Program-made: the position numbers and the translations under genes
DNA from: an uncultured Paracoccaceae bacterium
Lineage (GTDB): Bacteria > Pseudomonadota > Alphaproteobacteria > Rhodobacterales > Rhodobacteraceae
Assembly (NCBI GenBank): GCA_951812305.1
Contig: CATOSB010000021.1
Location: 1 to 43,413, forward strand
DNA length: 43,413 nucleotides
Direction of reading: 5' to 3'
Notes under the pieces: generated by a model
Told to the model about the DNA's origin: nothing
Database searches by the model: none
The model's input: the letters and a program-made list of their open reading frames with translations, nothing else
Part shown: piece after piece, positions 15,789 through 24,460 of the stretch
Position numbering within the stretch: the first letter of the stretch is position 1
Layout: each line of letters begins with the position of its first letter

Positions 15789-16562
15789 ATGCCAAATACC
15801 GCCCTCATCACAGGTGCCTCTGCCGGGATCGGTAAGGAACTGGCCCGCTATCATGCCGCGCAGGGCGGCGACGTCATATTGACCGCCCGACGTGAAGAAA
15901 GCCTGAATGAACTGGCCGCTGAACTTGAGAACAATCACCGGATCAAAGCACATGTGATCGCGTCTGATCTGGCAGCATCGGGTGCGGGCGAGAAGCTGTA
16001 CAACGACGTGAAGGCCGTGGGTCTGGATGTGGATATCCTGATCAACAATGCGGGCTTTGGCGGGCATGGCATCCATACCGAGCGCGACCTTTCAGCGGAA
16101 CTTTCGATGATCGATCTGAACGTCAAGACACTGGCGGCTTTGACCCATCGTTTTGGCGGGGACATGGCCGCGCGCGGCGGCGGGAGAATTCTGAATGTGG
16201 GGTCCACAGCGGGGTTCATGCCGGGACCGCAACAGGCGGTCTATTTTGCGACGAAAGCTTTCGTGAATTCCTTTTCACAGGCGATAGATCACGAATTGCG
16301 CCCGAAAGGCGTGACCTGCACGGTTCTTGCTCCGGGCTATGTTGAAACCGAATTCGCCGAGGTTGCCAATCTGGAAGGCACCGATTTGACCAAAAGCGAA
16401 CGTTCCGCCGCCAGCGTTGCCAAACACGGCTATGACGCCATGATGGCCGGCAAATTGGTCACGATCAACGAATTCGGCTTGGGCGTTTTGATGAACTGGG
16501 TTGTGCCGATGTTGCCGCGCCGGATGGCGCTGAAAATGGTCGACAGGATGCAATCGAAATAA
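15789..16562 (+). CDS. short-chain dehydrogenase/reductase
   Basis: The 257-aa protein is a classical SDR: cofactor motif TGASAGIGKEL at the N-terminus, the structural NNAGFGG, the catalytic Ser region NVGSTAGFMPG, and Tyr-x3-Lys in AVYFATKAF. The C-terminal sequence TEFAEVANLEG fits the acyl/keto-reductase (DltE-like) group. ATG 15789 is chosen because the Rossmann motif follows at once; an upstream start at 15756 lacks support. It is followed after 60 bp by the binding-protein-like gene on the same strand. Substrate unknown. Confidence 0.88.
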   Translation: MPNTALITGASAGIGKELARYHAAQGGDVILTARREESLNELAAELENNHRIKAHVIASDLAASGAGEKLYNDVKAVGLDVDILINNAGFGGHGIHTERDLSAELSMIDLNVKTLAALTHRFGGDMAARGGGRILNVGSTAGFMPGPQQAVYFATKAFVNSFSQAIDHELRPKGVTCTVLAPGYVETEFAEVANLEGTDLTKSERSAASVAKHGYDAMMAGKLVTINEFGLGVLMNWVVPMLPRRMALKMVDRMQSK

Positions 16563-16622
16563 CTCTCCCCGCTTGACAGGGTTCACCACCACTGATTGGC
16601 TTTCCCCCGGGAGGATCACCAG

Positions 16623-17510
16623 ATGTCGAAATTTGCAATTGCTCCACATATGCGGCTTCACGAATGGGTCGCCGTCGAAAAAGGGTATTTCGACGAGGTC
16701 GGGCTTGATTACACACTTTCCGAAGAATTGGTCGGCGCCGGTGGACAACGGCACGACCTGGGCGACCGCGTCGGCGCATATCAGACATTCGAAAAGGGTC
16801 GGTCCTGTGACATCTCGACCGCTTGTCACTGGACGGTGAATGTGGCCGCCGCCGCCGGGCACGGAAAACTTTTTGGTGGGGCCTACTCGGTTTCGCCCTG
16901 CGGCGTATTCGTGCCGGCGGACTCCGATGTCAAACGCCCCGAGGATCTTTCTAGCGTACCAATTTCTGTCGGATATCAATCGGGCAGCCATTACTCCACA
17001 ATTCAGGCGCTGGAGCCGTTCTTACCACTGGATGAAATCAACCTGTCCTTTGCTGACGGGCTTTTGTTCAAGCGGATGGAAAACATCATTGATGGGAACA
17101 TTCCCGCTGTAAGCCTGTTTAGCGGGCCGTATTACTTCATGGAGCAGTTGGGTTTCCGCAAGATTGTCGACACGACATTCATGATGGCGATCATGGTGGC
17201 CGAGGATGCGGCGCTGGAGGATGTCGAGAAATTCATGGCGGCCTTGAGAAAGGCGCAAGCCGACATTGATCTGCGGCCTGAACTCTATACGCACTACTAT
17301 CGCGATGAATTCCCGGAACGCTTCCATGATCAGATGGACACGCGCCTGTTCGGCCCCGGAGAGCGGATCGTGTTCGAGCCCTACAGTCGCGCGATGTTTG
17401 AGGACAGCCAGAAATGGATCGGTGAGCGCGAAATTTTCGAGGACGGCAATCTCGGCCACTTGGGCTATGACGATGCGGTTATTGCGGCGCCCGAAATGGC
17501 GGATGCCTAA
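16623..17510 (+). CDS. NMT1/SsuA-like periplasmic-binding-type protein without signal peptide
   Basis: The 295-aa product opens MSKFAIAPHMRLHEWVAVEKGYFDEVGLDY, the pattern of nitrate/taurine/THI5-type binding proteins (H.W.A.EKGYF.E.GL). It continues with CDISTACHWTVNVAAA, VSPCGVFVPADSDV and SVGYQSGSH. ATG 16623 follows a GGGAGG Shine-Dalgarno. There is no signal peptide, so it is probably cytoplasmic, and no ABC permease or ATPase adjoins it. It could be a THI5-like or desulfurase-like enzyme using the same fold. The LysE gene starts 6 bp after its stop. Confidence 0.6.
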   Translation: MSKFAIAPHMRLHEWVAVEKGYFDEVGLDYTLSEELVGAGGQRHDLGDRVGAYQTFEKGRSCDISTACHWTVNVAAAAGHGKLFGGAYSVSPCGVFVPADSDVKRPEDLSSVPISVGYQSGSHYSTIQALEPFLPLDEINLSFADGLLFKRMENIIDGNIPAVSLFSGPYYFMEQLGFRKIVDTTFMMAIMVAEDAALEDVEKFMAALRKAQADIDLRPELYTHYYRDEFPERFHDQMDTRLFGPGERIVFEPYSRAMFEDSQKWIGEREIFEDGNLGHLGYDDAVIAAPEMADA

Positions 17511-17516
17511 CGATAA

Positions 17517-18107
17517 ATGGGCGCATTCCTGGCTGCCTGCCTTCTGCTGATCAGCACGCCCGGACCGGGGGTCTTGTCAACTGCCGGTTTTGGTGCTGCC
17601 TATGGCTTCCGACCGGGTTTGAAATTTGTGACCGGGCTGTGCCTTGGGCAACTGATTGTCATTGCGATGGTGGTGTCGGGGTTGGCCGCCGCCATTTTGG
17701 CGGTGCCCTCAATCCGGCTAATTTTCGTTATTGCCTCAACATGTTATCTGATCTATCTGGCCGCCCGCATCGCACTGGCCGGTTCAAGGATACAATTCAT
17801 CGAAGCCAACCAGCCCCCCGGCGTTATGGCCGGGCTGCTTTTGCAACCGATCAATCCCAAAGCCTATGCCGTCAACATCAACTTGTTTTCCGGCTTCATC
17901 ATCTGGCCTGATGCTTATTGGTTCGAGGTCATCGTTAAGCTGATCATCCTGAACGCAGTCTGGATCCCGATCCATCTGGCCTGGCTTTATGCCGGCGTGG
18001 CGCTGGAACGGCTTAGCCTCCCGCCACGGACACAACGCGCGATCAACATCGCGATGGCGTTGTCGATGCTGGCTGTGGTGGCATTGGCACTTTATTCCAG
18101 CCTCTAA
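17517..18107 (+). CDS. LysE/RhtB-family amino-acid exporter
   Basis: The 196-aa inner-membrane protein has about six hydrophobic segments. The family motif STPGPGVLSTAGFGAAYGFRPGL sits after the first segment and LLLQPINPKAYAVNINLFS in the middle. These exporters release amino acids such as lysine, threonine or homoserine lactone; the substrate cannot be assigned. It starts 6 bp after the binding-protein-like gene, so the two are probably co-transcribed. Confidence 0.9.
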   Translation: MGAFLAACLLLISTPGPGVLSTAGFGAAYGFRPGLKFVTGLCLGQLIVIAMVVSGLAAAILAVPSIRLIFVIASTCYLIYLAARIALAGSRIQFIEANQPPGVMAGLLLQPINPKAYAVNINLFSGFIIWPDAYWFEVIVKLIILNAVWIPIHLAWLYAGVALERLSLPPRTQRAINIAMALSMLAVVALALYSSL

Positions 18108-18209
18108 GAAACGCGCGCTTCCCAAAGCGTCGACAAATCCATATATAGTGGCGTCAGGCAAGATACGACGCAGATTAATGTAAGTCACAGGTAGCAAAAG
18201 GGGCAGGCG

Positions 18210-18840
18210 ATGGCACATATCATCGTCGTGGGTAACGAAAAGGGCGGTGCCGGGAAATCCACGGTTTCGATGCATGTCTCCACCGCATTGGCGCGGATGG
18301 GGCACAAGGTCGGTGTGATCGACCTTGATTTGCGTCAGAAGACGCTCGCGCGTTACCTCGAAAATCGGCTGAGTTTCATGGCCAAGAAGGGCATTGACCT
18401 GCCCACGCCGGATTTCCGCGATCTGCCAGATGTGGAAAAGCGCGTTCTGAAGCCAGGCGAAAATGTCTATGATCGCCGATTGAGCCTCGCTGTGGCCGGG
18501 CTGGAGGCGAATTCCGATTTCATCCTGATCGATTGCCCCGGCTCGCACACACGGCTCAGCCAGGTCGCCCATTCGCTGGCGGATACGTTGATCACGCCAT
18601 TAAACGACAGCTTCGTCGACTTCGATCTGTTGGCGAGGGTCGATCCCGACACGAACCAGATACTTGGCCCCTCAGTTTATGCAGAAATGGTCTGGAACGC
18701 GCGGCAGTTACGTTCTCAGGCAGGTTTACCTGCAACCGACTGGATTGTTGTGCGCAACCGTCTTGGCGCACAGGCTATGGTGAACAAGAAGAAGATGGCC
18801 GATGCGCTGGACGAGCTGGCCAAGCGGATTGGTTTCCGCC
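18210..18840 (+). pseudogene. mipZ: mipZ, 5' part (residues 1-210), interrupted by IS4 element
   Basis: MipZ is the ParA/MinD-like ATPase that binds ParB, forms gradients from the poles and blocks FtsZ assembly away from midcell. The sequence has the deviant Walker A GNEKGGAGKST near residue 8, VIDLDLRQKTLARYLENR, Walker B-like FILIDCPGSHTRLS, TPLNDSFVDFDLLARVDP and DWIVVRNRL. This is close to Caulobacter MipZ through its full length. The frame is broken after codon 210 by an IS4 element; translation ends six residues into the IS (216 aa). Excision with one target copy restores a 269-aa protein, the normal length. Confidence 0.9.
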
Positions 18841-20030
18841 CTTACCACCCTTCAATTTAGCCAGACATCCCAGAGCTTGGGGATTTTGGCATAACCTGCG
18901 AGGCATCGTCGGATAGCACGAAGGCCTGTCTTGAAGAGAGAGCATAAGGACCTTCGGGCTTTTCGAATCCCCTTTTTTCGCCGCGTATTGCGACGTGGTG
19001 CTCTTCGTTTGCTCCGGTTGAAACAGCCCAGTACATGGCGATTGCCAGCACCAAAATGAGGCGGGCCAATCGATCCGGCTTTTTGATCTGGCTTTGAGTA
19101 ATTTCAAAGCCCCGGGTTTTGAAGTCGGAGAACATGGCTTCAATTCCCCAACGCATTCCATAATCGAGCACCTTGTACTCGGACGGTGCTGCATTCATGG
19201 CAATAATCCAAGGCTCTTTGTGCCCCTCTTCGTGAAGCACTCCAATGTTGCTAAAGACGCCCGTTCCGTAAAGCTCAGCGTTTACAAGCCCTTCGGGCAT
19301 CAGTTGGGCAATTTCGCGCGTCATCATCTCGCCACCCTGATGTTGCAGTGTGATATTTCCCTTCATGCGCAGCCGGTAGTCCCATCCAGCCTCCTGGCAC
19401 CATGCGACCAATCGGGCGGTTCCATAAAACCGATCTCCCGCCAGCAACACACGCGCATCCGCCGGGAGCCATGGGCGGACTGCTTCCAAAAGCTCATGTT
19501 GCACGCGCCATCCAATCGGCCCTTTGGTCTGGCGTACACGCCAGGCGACCGGGAGGGCCCGATCCCGCATCCGCACCGATAACATCAAAACCTCATGCCC
19601 TTCGTTGAGCTTGCTTTGATCAAGGGCCACCACAATCGTTTCTCCGGCCTCACACTGGCGGCGGAAAATTTCACCAACATAGGCCTGCATGATCTCATCA
19701 GTATCGATGTGAGGATTGCCCAGAACCCGCGAAATGTATTGATAGCGGTGGTCCACAGAGCCGATATCGCGGGGCAGAGCAGCCGCATTTTCCATCAGAT
19801 TGACGCTGCGCGTGTTCAAAATCACGCTTGCTATGATGCACAATCCCTCCCGGCGCGACTTGTGATACCCGAGCAAGCGGTCCTGAAAATCCGCCTCAAC
19901 CTTCGAATAAAGCTCTGAAAAACAAACATTTCCCAACAAACCAGCCTCCAATATCAGCAGTGGAGACTCCTTGAATCACACAGATCAGACAAACGTCAAA
20001 TCAGATCCGGAAATTTTGAAGGGTGGTAAG
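18841..20030 (-). mobile_element. IS4-family element inserted in mipZ
   Basis: The 1190-bp element has inverted repeats CTTACCACCCTTCAA at the left and TTGAAGGGTGGTAAG at the right. It is flanked by the 9-bp direct repeat GTTTCCGCC (18832-18840 and 20031-20039). One further G is shared, so the duplication could be read as 10 bp. It carries a single transposase on the minus strand. Confidence 0.92.
18857..19951 (-). CDS. IS4-family transposase
   Basis: The 364-aa DDE transposase shows the IS4 hallmarks: VVALDQSKLNEGHEVLML (first Asp), LLAGDRFYGTARLVAW (second Asp), and the Y-x2-R-x3-E-x6-K signature in YGMRWGIEAMFSDFK. It is uninterrupted and could be active. Only one copy lies in the window. 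An ATG further in at residue 53 (VNLMENAA) is possible but the long form fills the element. Confidence 0.92.
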   Translation of the reverse strand: MEAGLLGNVCFSELYSKVEADFQDRLLGYHKSRREGLCIIASVILNTRSVNLMENAAALPRDIGSVDHRYQYISRVLGNPHIDTDEIMQAYVGEIFRRQCEAGETIVVALDQSKLNEGHEVLMLSVRMRDRALPVAWRVRQTKGPIGWRVQHELLEAVRPWLPADARVLLAGDRFYGTARLVAWCQEAGWDYRLRMKGNITLQHQGGEMMTREIAQLMPEGLVNAELYGTGVFSNIGVLHEEGHKEPWIIAMNAAPSEYKVLDYGMRWGIEAMFSDFKTRGFEITQSQIKKPDRLARLILVLAIAMYWAVSTGANEEHHVAIRGEKRGFEKPEGPYALSSRQAFVLSDDASQVMPKSPSSGMSG

Positions 20031-20039
20031 GTTTCCGCC

Positions 20040-20218
20040 ACGCGGATGGCTTCAACGAACGGGTCACGTTCCGGGAGTTGTTTTCGCGCGGGCTGACATT
20101 GCTGGATCTGAAAGACATCGGGGTTCAGCGGTTCAACATCTCGATGGTCGCGGCACGACAGGAACTGCGTGACCTCGTCACATCGCTGGACCTGCCGGGT
20201 GTGAAGGTGGATTTCTAA
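20040..20218 (+). pseudogene. mipZ: mipZ, 3' remnant (last 59 codons)
   Basis: After the right-hand target copy the mipZ frame resumes: DGFNERVTFRELFSRGLTLL, then SMVAARQELRDLVTSL, ending at TAA 20216-20218. It aligns with the C-terminal end of Caulobacter MipZ (RVIYRELFPFGLTLLDL in that protein). It has no start signal of its own. The truncated upstream product lacks all of this helix-rich end, which in the family packs against the ATPase core. Confidence 0.9.
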
Positions 20219-20250
20219 GGCAGGCAAGACTGTCTGGAAATTGTCCGTTT

Positions 20251-20485
20251 TTGGCCTGTAGCAGCCATTCGCAAATCACGAGAAAAGACACGCGATTGCC
20301 TGCCCGTGGGATGGCGATCAAGCCTTGCAGTTGGTCCGTTTATCCAAGCCAAGCCCGTGCGTGTTCAACGGCTTGCACCCTGCCTCACCAAATCGCCAGC
20401 CCGCCGGGACGGGCAGGCGATCGCGCGGCGCCTGCGGCTTGATTCCGCGCGTGGGGCAAAAGTCTGAAAGGCAGCCTCAGGCCAA
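20251..20485 (+). repeat. 235-bp terminal-inverted-repeat element, copy A
   Basis: This begins TTGGCCTGTAGC and ends CTCAGGCCAA, i.e. inverted termini. Inside are CGCGATTGCCTGCCCGT and its near-perfect complement ACGGGCAGGCGATCGCG (16 of 17), nested with TGGCGAT/ATCGCCA. A second copy of the same length lies inverted at 24172-24406 with roughly 85-90% identity by eye. It has no convincing coding frame. It could be a MITE-like non-autonomous element or a large REP-type hairpin. It starts 32 bp after the mipZ remnant. Confidence 0.75.
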
Positions 20486-20545
20486 TTGGCCAAATCCGAA
20501 CATACAATACATCCTCGGGACGTAAACCGTAGCGCTCAATTCCGT

Positions 20546-22186
20546 CTACATATTCGGATAATTCGGCCCATCACCGCCCTGGGGGCACGTCCAATTGATG
20601 TTCTGACTCGGGTCCTTGATGTCACATGTCTTGCAGTGCACACAGTTCTGGAAGTTGATGACAAACTTGTCGTCGACAACTTCATAAACACCCGCCGGAC
20701 AATACCGCTGCGCCGGTTCGGCGAATTTGGGCATGTTCACGGCCATAGGAACGCTGTCATCCAGCAGATGCAAATGTGCCGGCTGGCTTTCCTCATGATT
20801 GGTGAAACTGAAGGACACATTGGTCAGCCGGTCGAATGACAGCGTTCCATCCGGCTTGGGGTAATCGATCGCCTGGTGTTTGCTGGCCTCTTCGGTGCTT
20901 TGCGCGTCCGTTTTGCCGTGCTTAACCGTGCCAAACAGGCTGAATCCGCCAAAGAGTGTCTGGAACCACATATCAAACCCACCAAATGCCAGTCCGCCCA
21001 GCGGCCCGAATTTCGCGTTCAGCGGCGCGACGTTGCGTACGCGGCTCAAATCCTTGCCAACCGGGCCGGATTTCAGCGCGGAGTCGTATGTGTCAAGCGT
21101 ATCGCCAGACCGCCCATCCTTGATTGCGGCAAACGCTGCTTCGGCGGCTTCGATGCCTGAATGCATCGCGTTGTGGTTGCCCTTGATGCGCGGCAGGTTC
21201 ACCAGCCCCGCGGAACAACCCAACAGCGCGCCGCCGGGGAAGGCCACTTGTGGAATCGACTGGTAGCCGCCCTTGGTCACGGCACGCGCGCCGTAGGCAA
21301 CGCGCTTACCACCTTCCAGAAGCCTGGCGATTTTCGGGTGATGTTTGAACCGCTGGAATTCCATATAGGGGAACAAGTGCGGGTTTTTATAATTCAAATC
21401 GACGATGTAGCCGACATAAACCTGATTGTTATCAAGGTGATATACAAATGATCCGCCAGAGTTTTTGAATCCCAGTGGCCAGCCCATCGTGTGGGTCACT
21501 TCGCCTTCATTGTGTTTGTCTGGATCAACTTCCCAAATCTCTTTCATGCCGATGCCAAATTTCGGCACGTCGCAATCATCGGCAAGCCCGTATTTGGAAA
21601 TGACCTCTTTGGACAGCGACCCGCGCACGCCCTCGGACAGGAAAACGTATTTACCGTGCAATTCCATGCCGGGTTCAGTGTTCTCACCGATCGAGCCATC
21701 AGCCTCCAGCCCGAAGACACCCGCAACAACGCCTTTGACCTCGCCACCCTCGCCAAACACCAGTTCGGAACAGGCCATGCCGGGGAAAATCTCGACACCC
21801 ATCTCTTCGGCCTGTTCGGCCATCCAGCGGCAGACATTGCCCATCGAAACGATGTAATTGCCGTGGTTGTTCATCAGCGGCGGCATGATGAAATTGGGCA
21901 GGCGAATTTGCCCCGCCTCACCCAGCACATAGAAGTTGTCCTCTTTCACCGGCACATTCAGCGGCGCGCCCTTTTCCTTCCAGTCCGGTATCAGCCTCGT
22001 CAGGCCACTTGGGTCCAGCACCGCGCCAGACAGAATATGCGCACCGACCTCGGACCCTTTCTCCAGCACCACGACGTTCAGTTCGGCATCAAGCTGTTTT
22101 AGCCGAATTGCCGCAGAAAGCCCCGCAGGCCCGGCACCCACGATGACCACGTCATATTCCATCGACTCGCGTTCGATATCGCTCAT
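20546..22186 (-). CDS. electron transfer flavoprotein-ubiquinone oxidoreductase
   Basis: The enzyme passes electrons from ETF (fatty- and amino-acid oxidation) to ubiquinone at the inner membrane. The 546-aa product starts at ATG 22186 (MSDIERESMEYDVVIVGAGPAG), giving the FAD-binding Rossmann motif. The central part has EGVRGSLSKEVISKYGL and GCSAGLVNLPRIKGNHNAM. The C-terminus carries the [4Fe-4S] cysteines (YCPAG, then NCVHCKTCDIKDPSQNINW, then TCPQGGDGPNY). A start at 22276 would add 30 unlikely residues. Length matches the family. It converges on the mipZ remnant with copy A of the 235-bp repeat between them. Confidence 0.96.
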   Translation of the reverse strand: MSDIERESMEYDVVIVGAGPAGLSAAIRLKQLDAELNVVVLEKGSEVGAHILSGAVLDPSGLTRLIPDWKEKGAPLNVPVKEDNFYVLGEAGQIRLPNFIMPPLMNNHGNYIVSMGNVCRWMAEQAEEMGVEIFPGMACSELVFGEGGEVKGVVAGVFGLEADGSIGENTEPGMELHGKYVFLSEGVRGSLSKEVISKYGLADDCDVPKFGIGMKEIWEVDPDKHNEGEVTHTMGWPLGFKNSGGSFVYHLDNNQVYVGYIVDLNYKNPHLFPYMEFQRFKHHPKIARLLEGGKRVAYGARAVTKGGYQSIPQVAFPGGALLGCSAGLVNLPRIKGNHNAMHSGIEAAEAAFAAIKDGRSGDTLDTYDSALKSGPVGKDLSRVRNVAPLNAKFGPLGGLAFGGFDMWFQTLFGGFSLFGTVKHGKTDAQSTEEASKHQAIDYPKPDGTLSFDRLTNVSFSFTNHEESQPAHLHLLDDSVPMAVNMPKFAEPAQRYCPAGVYEVVDDKFVINFQNCVHCKTCDIKDPSQNINWTCPQGGDGPNYPNM

Positions 22187-22426
22187 TCCGCCGCTCCCAG
22201 CTTGCGTGCAACTTCTTGAAACGCAGCGGTATCCGTCATGGCGTTTGTCGTCAATTCTTTGCGCCCTATCGTACATCTTGTCGCGGGTGTCGGCACCAGG
22301 AAATTCGGCGAAACGCCACTCAACTTATAGGGTAACGAATACCAGACTTGCGCCGATTGGTAATATGTTTAAGCTTTCAATTGCCGATGAAATACGCGGT
22401 GAATTTTAAAATACCAATTTCATTTT

Positions 22427-22443
22427 CGGCGGTCTGACCGCCG
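22427..22443. repeat. small hairpin in the etfQO-protease divergent region
   Basis: CGGCGGT-CTG-ACCGCCG is a perfect 7-bp inverted repeat in the 373-bp region between the divergent etfQO and protease genes. It may be an operator or cruciform. The same region is otherwise AT-rich and should hold promoters for both genes, but I cannot assign -35/-10 boxes with confidence. Confidence 0.4.
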
Positions 22444-22559
22444 CCAAATCGCCGGAATATTGGCGCACCACCGTGAACAAAAGCTGTCGGCAAATTGCAG
22501 ATGGGCCCGGATATTTCCGTGCGGGTTCAGATTTTGAATAAACATTAAAGGAGGCAACT

Positions 22560-23867
22560 ATGCCCAGAGCACCTGCTAAAAAAATCGTCAATGAAGCCAT
22601 CGCCGAATTGGATGGCGTCCGCCGCCAATGGCTGCGCCGCAAAGGCGTCAATGCGGTCGATGTCGGGTTTAAGATCAAGGACAACGAACTCACTGATGAA
22701 GTCGCGCTGCGCGTTCATGTCGGGCGCAAAATGCCTGCTGCCGAACTGGCGGGCAGTGAGGTGTTTAACGAAACCGGAAAGAAGACCAAGAAGGTCGGCA
22801 AATTTCCGGTCGATGTGATCGAGGCCAGCTATGGGCCGTCGGCTACTGCTGCTGTTGAATCTCCGCTGGCGCTTGATGACACCGACGAAGACGCCATCGC
22901 GGCGTTGGAACGGACCGGTATCTTTGATCCGATGATCGGCGGCATCAGTTGCGGCAACCCCCGTGTGACCGCTGGAACACTTGGCGCTATCGTCTTTGAC
23001 CGCAAGACCTGCAAGCCCATGATCCTGTCGAACTGGCATGTTCTCGCGGGCGCATCTGCTGCCGCTGTCGGTGAAGATATCCTTCAACCGGGCAGAATCG
23101 ATGGCGGCACGGATGTTGTGGCCAACCTGACGCGGATGAAGCTCGACAGCCGCATGGACGCCGCCGTCGCAACGCTTGACGGGTCGAGAAATCACTCCCG
23201 TGATATTCTCGGGCTTGGTGTAATCAGCGGCTCCGATACCGCCACGCTGGGTATGAATGTCATCAAATCCGGGCGGACGACTGGCATCACGAAAGGCGTG
23301 GTGGACGGGGTCAGCCTGAGCGTCTCGATCAATTATGGTGACCCCGGCGTTGTTGCCTTCAGCAACCAAATTCGTATCGTGCCGCGCCCGCCTTGGCCTT
23401 CGGTGAACTACGAGGTCAGCATGGGTGGCGATTCCGGCAGCGTCTGGTTGCGAGAATCCAACAACCGCGCGATTGGCCTGCACTTTGCCGGTGAAACCGA
23501 TCCGGCACCGGCATCGGAGAACGCGATTGCCAACCCGATCGGGCCGGTTGTGTCAGAACTGAACTTCTCGTTCACCCCGGTTCTGTGCCCTTACAAGCCG
23601 CGCCCGCCAATCATCGACATCTGTCGTCGCTATCCGTGGATTTGCCGTGGTCTGATCCGGTGGCCATATTACCCAGGCCCGCGTCCCGGTCCATTCACCA
23701 ACCCAACGCGCGGTGGATTCCGTACTTTCCGCCAGTCGGCGCTTGATGCCCAGAAGGGATCCGGCCATGATTGCGGTTGTGGCTGCGGTGGCGGCGAGAA
23801 CCAGGAAGCTCAAGAGATGATGATGCAGCTTCTTGCCGCCCTGATGGAAGAAGAGTCCGACTATTAG
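22560..23867 (+). CDS. trypsin-like serine protease, NAL1-type, with own N-terminal domain
   Basis: The 435-aa protein has no signal peptide. Residues about 30-100 form a compact domain (VGFKIKDNEL, TDEVALRVHVGRKMPAAEL, FPVDVIEASYGP). Then comes a PA-clan protease with catalytic His160 (SNWHVLAG), probable Asp200 (RMDAAVATLD) and Ser292 (MGGDSGS). A Pro/Trp-rich stretch follows, then a cysteine cluster (HDCGCGCGGG) and an acidic Met-rich end. The layout resembles bacterial relatives of plant NARROW LEAF 1. AAAGGAGG precedes the ATG. The next gene encodes a free copy of the N-terminal domain, so the pair is likely a functional unit, for example protease and inhibitor or chaperone (inferred). 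Confidence 0.8.
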   Translation: MPRAPAKKIVNEAIAELDGVRRQWLRRKGVNAVDVGFKIKDNELTDEVALRVHVGRKMPAAELAGSEVFNETGKKTKKVGKFPVDVIEASYGPSATAAVESPLALDDTDEDAIAALERTGIFDPMIGGISCGNPRVTAGTLGAIVFDRKTCKPMILSNWHVLAGASAAAVGEDILQPGRIDGGTDVVANLTRMKLDSRMDAAVATLDGSRNHSRDILGLGVISGSDTATLGMNVIKSGRTTGITKGVVDGVSLSVSINYGDPGVVAFSNQIRIVPRPPWPSVNYEVSMGGDSGSVWLRESNNRAIGLHFAGETDPAPASENAIANPIGPVVSELNFSFTPVLCPYKPRPPIIDICRRYPWICRGLIRWPYYPGPRPGPFTNPTRGGFRTFRQSALDAQKGSGHDCGCGCGGGENQEAQEMMMQLLAALMEEESDY

Positions 23868-23875
23868 GTGACAAA

Positions 23876-24139
23876 ATGGCTGATCCCGATCTGACTCTTA
23901 AGGCGCAATTTGCTCTTGCTGATGTGGCTGATGACTGGATGTCGCGTTCCGGCGTGATTTCGGTGGAGGTTGCCCGACGGTGGATCGATGGCGCGCCCAC
24001 TGATCAGGTCGGGATCAGGGTTACCGTCGAAAAAAAGCTTCCTGAAAACGAGGTGCCGCCGGGGGAGGTCTTTCCAGAAGATCTCGGCGGCATCGCGGTC
24101 GACCTCGTCGAAGGGCGCCGCCCACAGCTTGAAAATTAG
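23876..24139 (+). CDS. free-standing homologue of the protease N-terminal domain
   Basis: The 87-aa product starts at ATG 23876, 8 bp after the protease stop, with AGGTG upstream. Residues 26-80 (ISVEVARRWI, TDQVGIRVTVEKKLPENEV, EVFPEDLGGIAVDLVEGRR) match residues about 32-92 of the protease position by position. Shared features are TD-x-V-x-x-RV-x-V-x-x-K-x-P, then EVF, then VD-[VL]-[IV]-E. It lacks any protease domain. Its coupling to the protease suggests it binds the protease or competes for its partner, but this is inference. It is followed 32 bp later by copy B of the 235-bp repeat. Confidence 0.75.
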   Translation: MADPDLTLKAQFALADVADDWMSRSGVISVEVARRWIDGAPTDQVGIRVTVEKKLPENEVPPGEVFPEDLGGIAVDLVEGRRPQLEN

Positions 24140-24171
24140 TGCGCGGTAATTTGGGCGAAAAAATTCTCTTG

Positions 24172-24406
24172 TTGGCCTGAAGCGGACATTGGGGTCTTGC
24201 GCCCCTCGCGCGGAATCAAGCCGTAGGCGCCGCGCGATCGCCTGCCCGTCCCCACGGGCTGGCGATTTGGTGAGGCTGGGTGCAAGCCGTTGAAAACGCA
24301 CGGACTTGGCTGGGATAAATTGGCAAATTGAAAGGTTGGATCGCCATCCCACGGGCAGGCAATCGCGCGTCTTTTCTCGTGATTTGCGAACGTCAGCTTA
24401 AGGCCA
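24172..24406 (-). repeat. 235-bp terminal-inverted-repeat element, copy B (inverted)
   Basis: On the minus strand this copy runs TGGCCTTAAGCTGACGTT to its end, whose complement is TGGCCTGAAGCGGACATT, so its termini are inverted repeats matching at 15 of 18 positions. The interior matches copy A, including TTCGCAAATCACGAGAAAAG and the long GCGATTGCCTGCCCGT stem. The most variable part is the loop (near 24320). No target duplication is evident at either copy. Confidence 0.75.
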
Positions 24407-24460
24407 GATTCCAGTCTCCGCGAAGCAATCGCGCCCTCGTATTGACCGCTTGGCCATTTC

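Noticed and set aside
20325..20525. Matching peptides of about 40 residues encoded by both copies of the 235-bp element
   Set aside because: The frames are not preserved across the whole element and have no ribosome-binding site; similarity follows from DNA identity.
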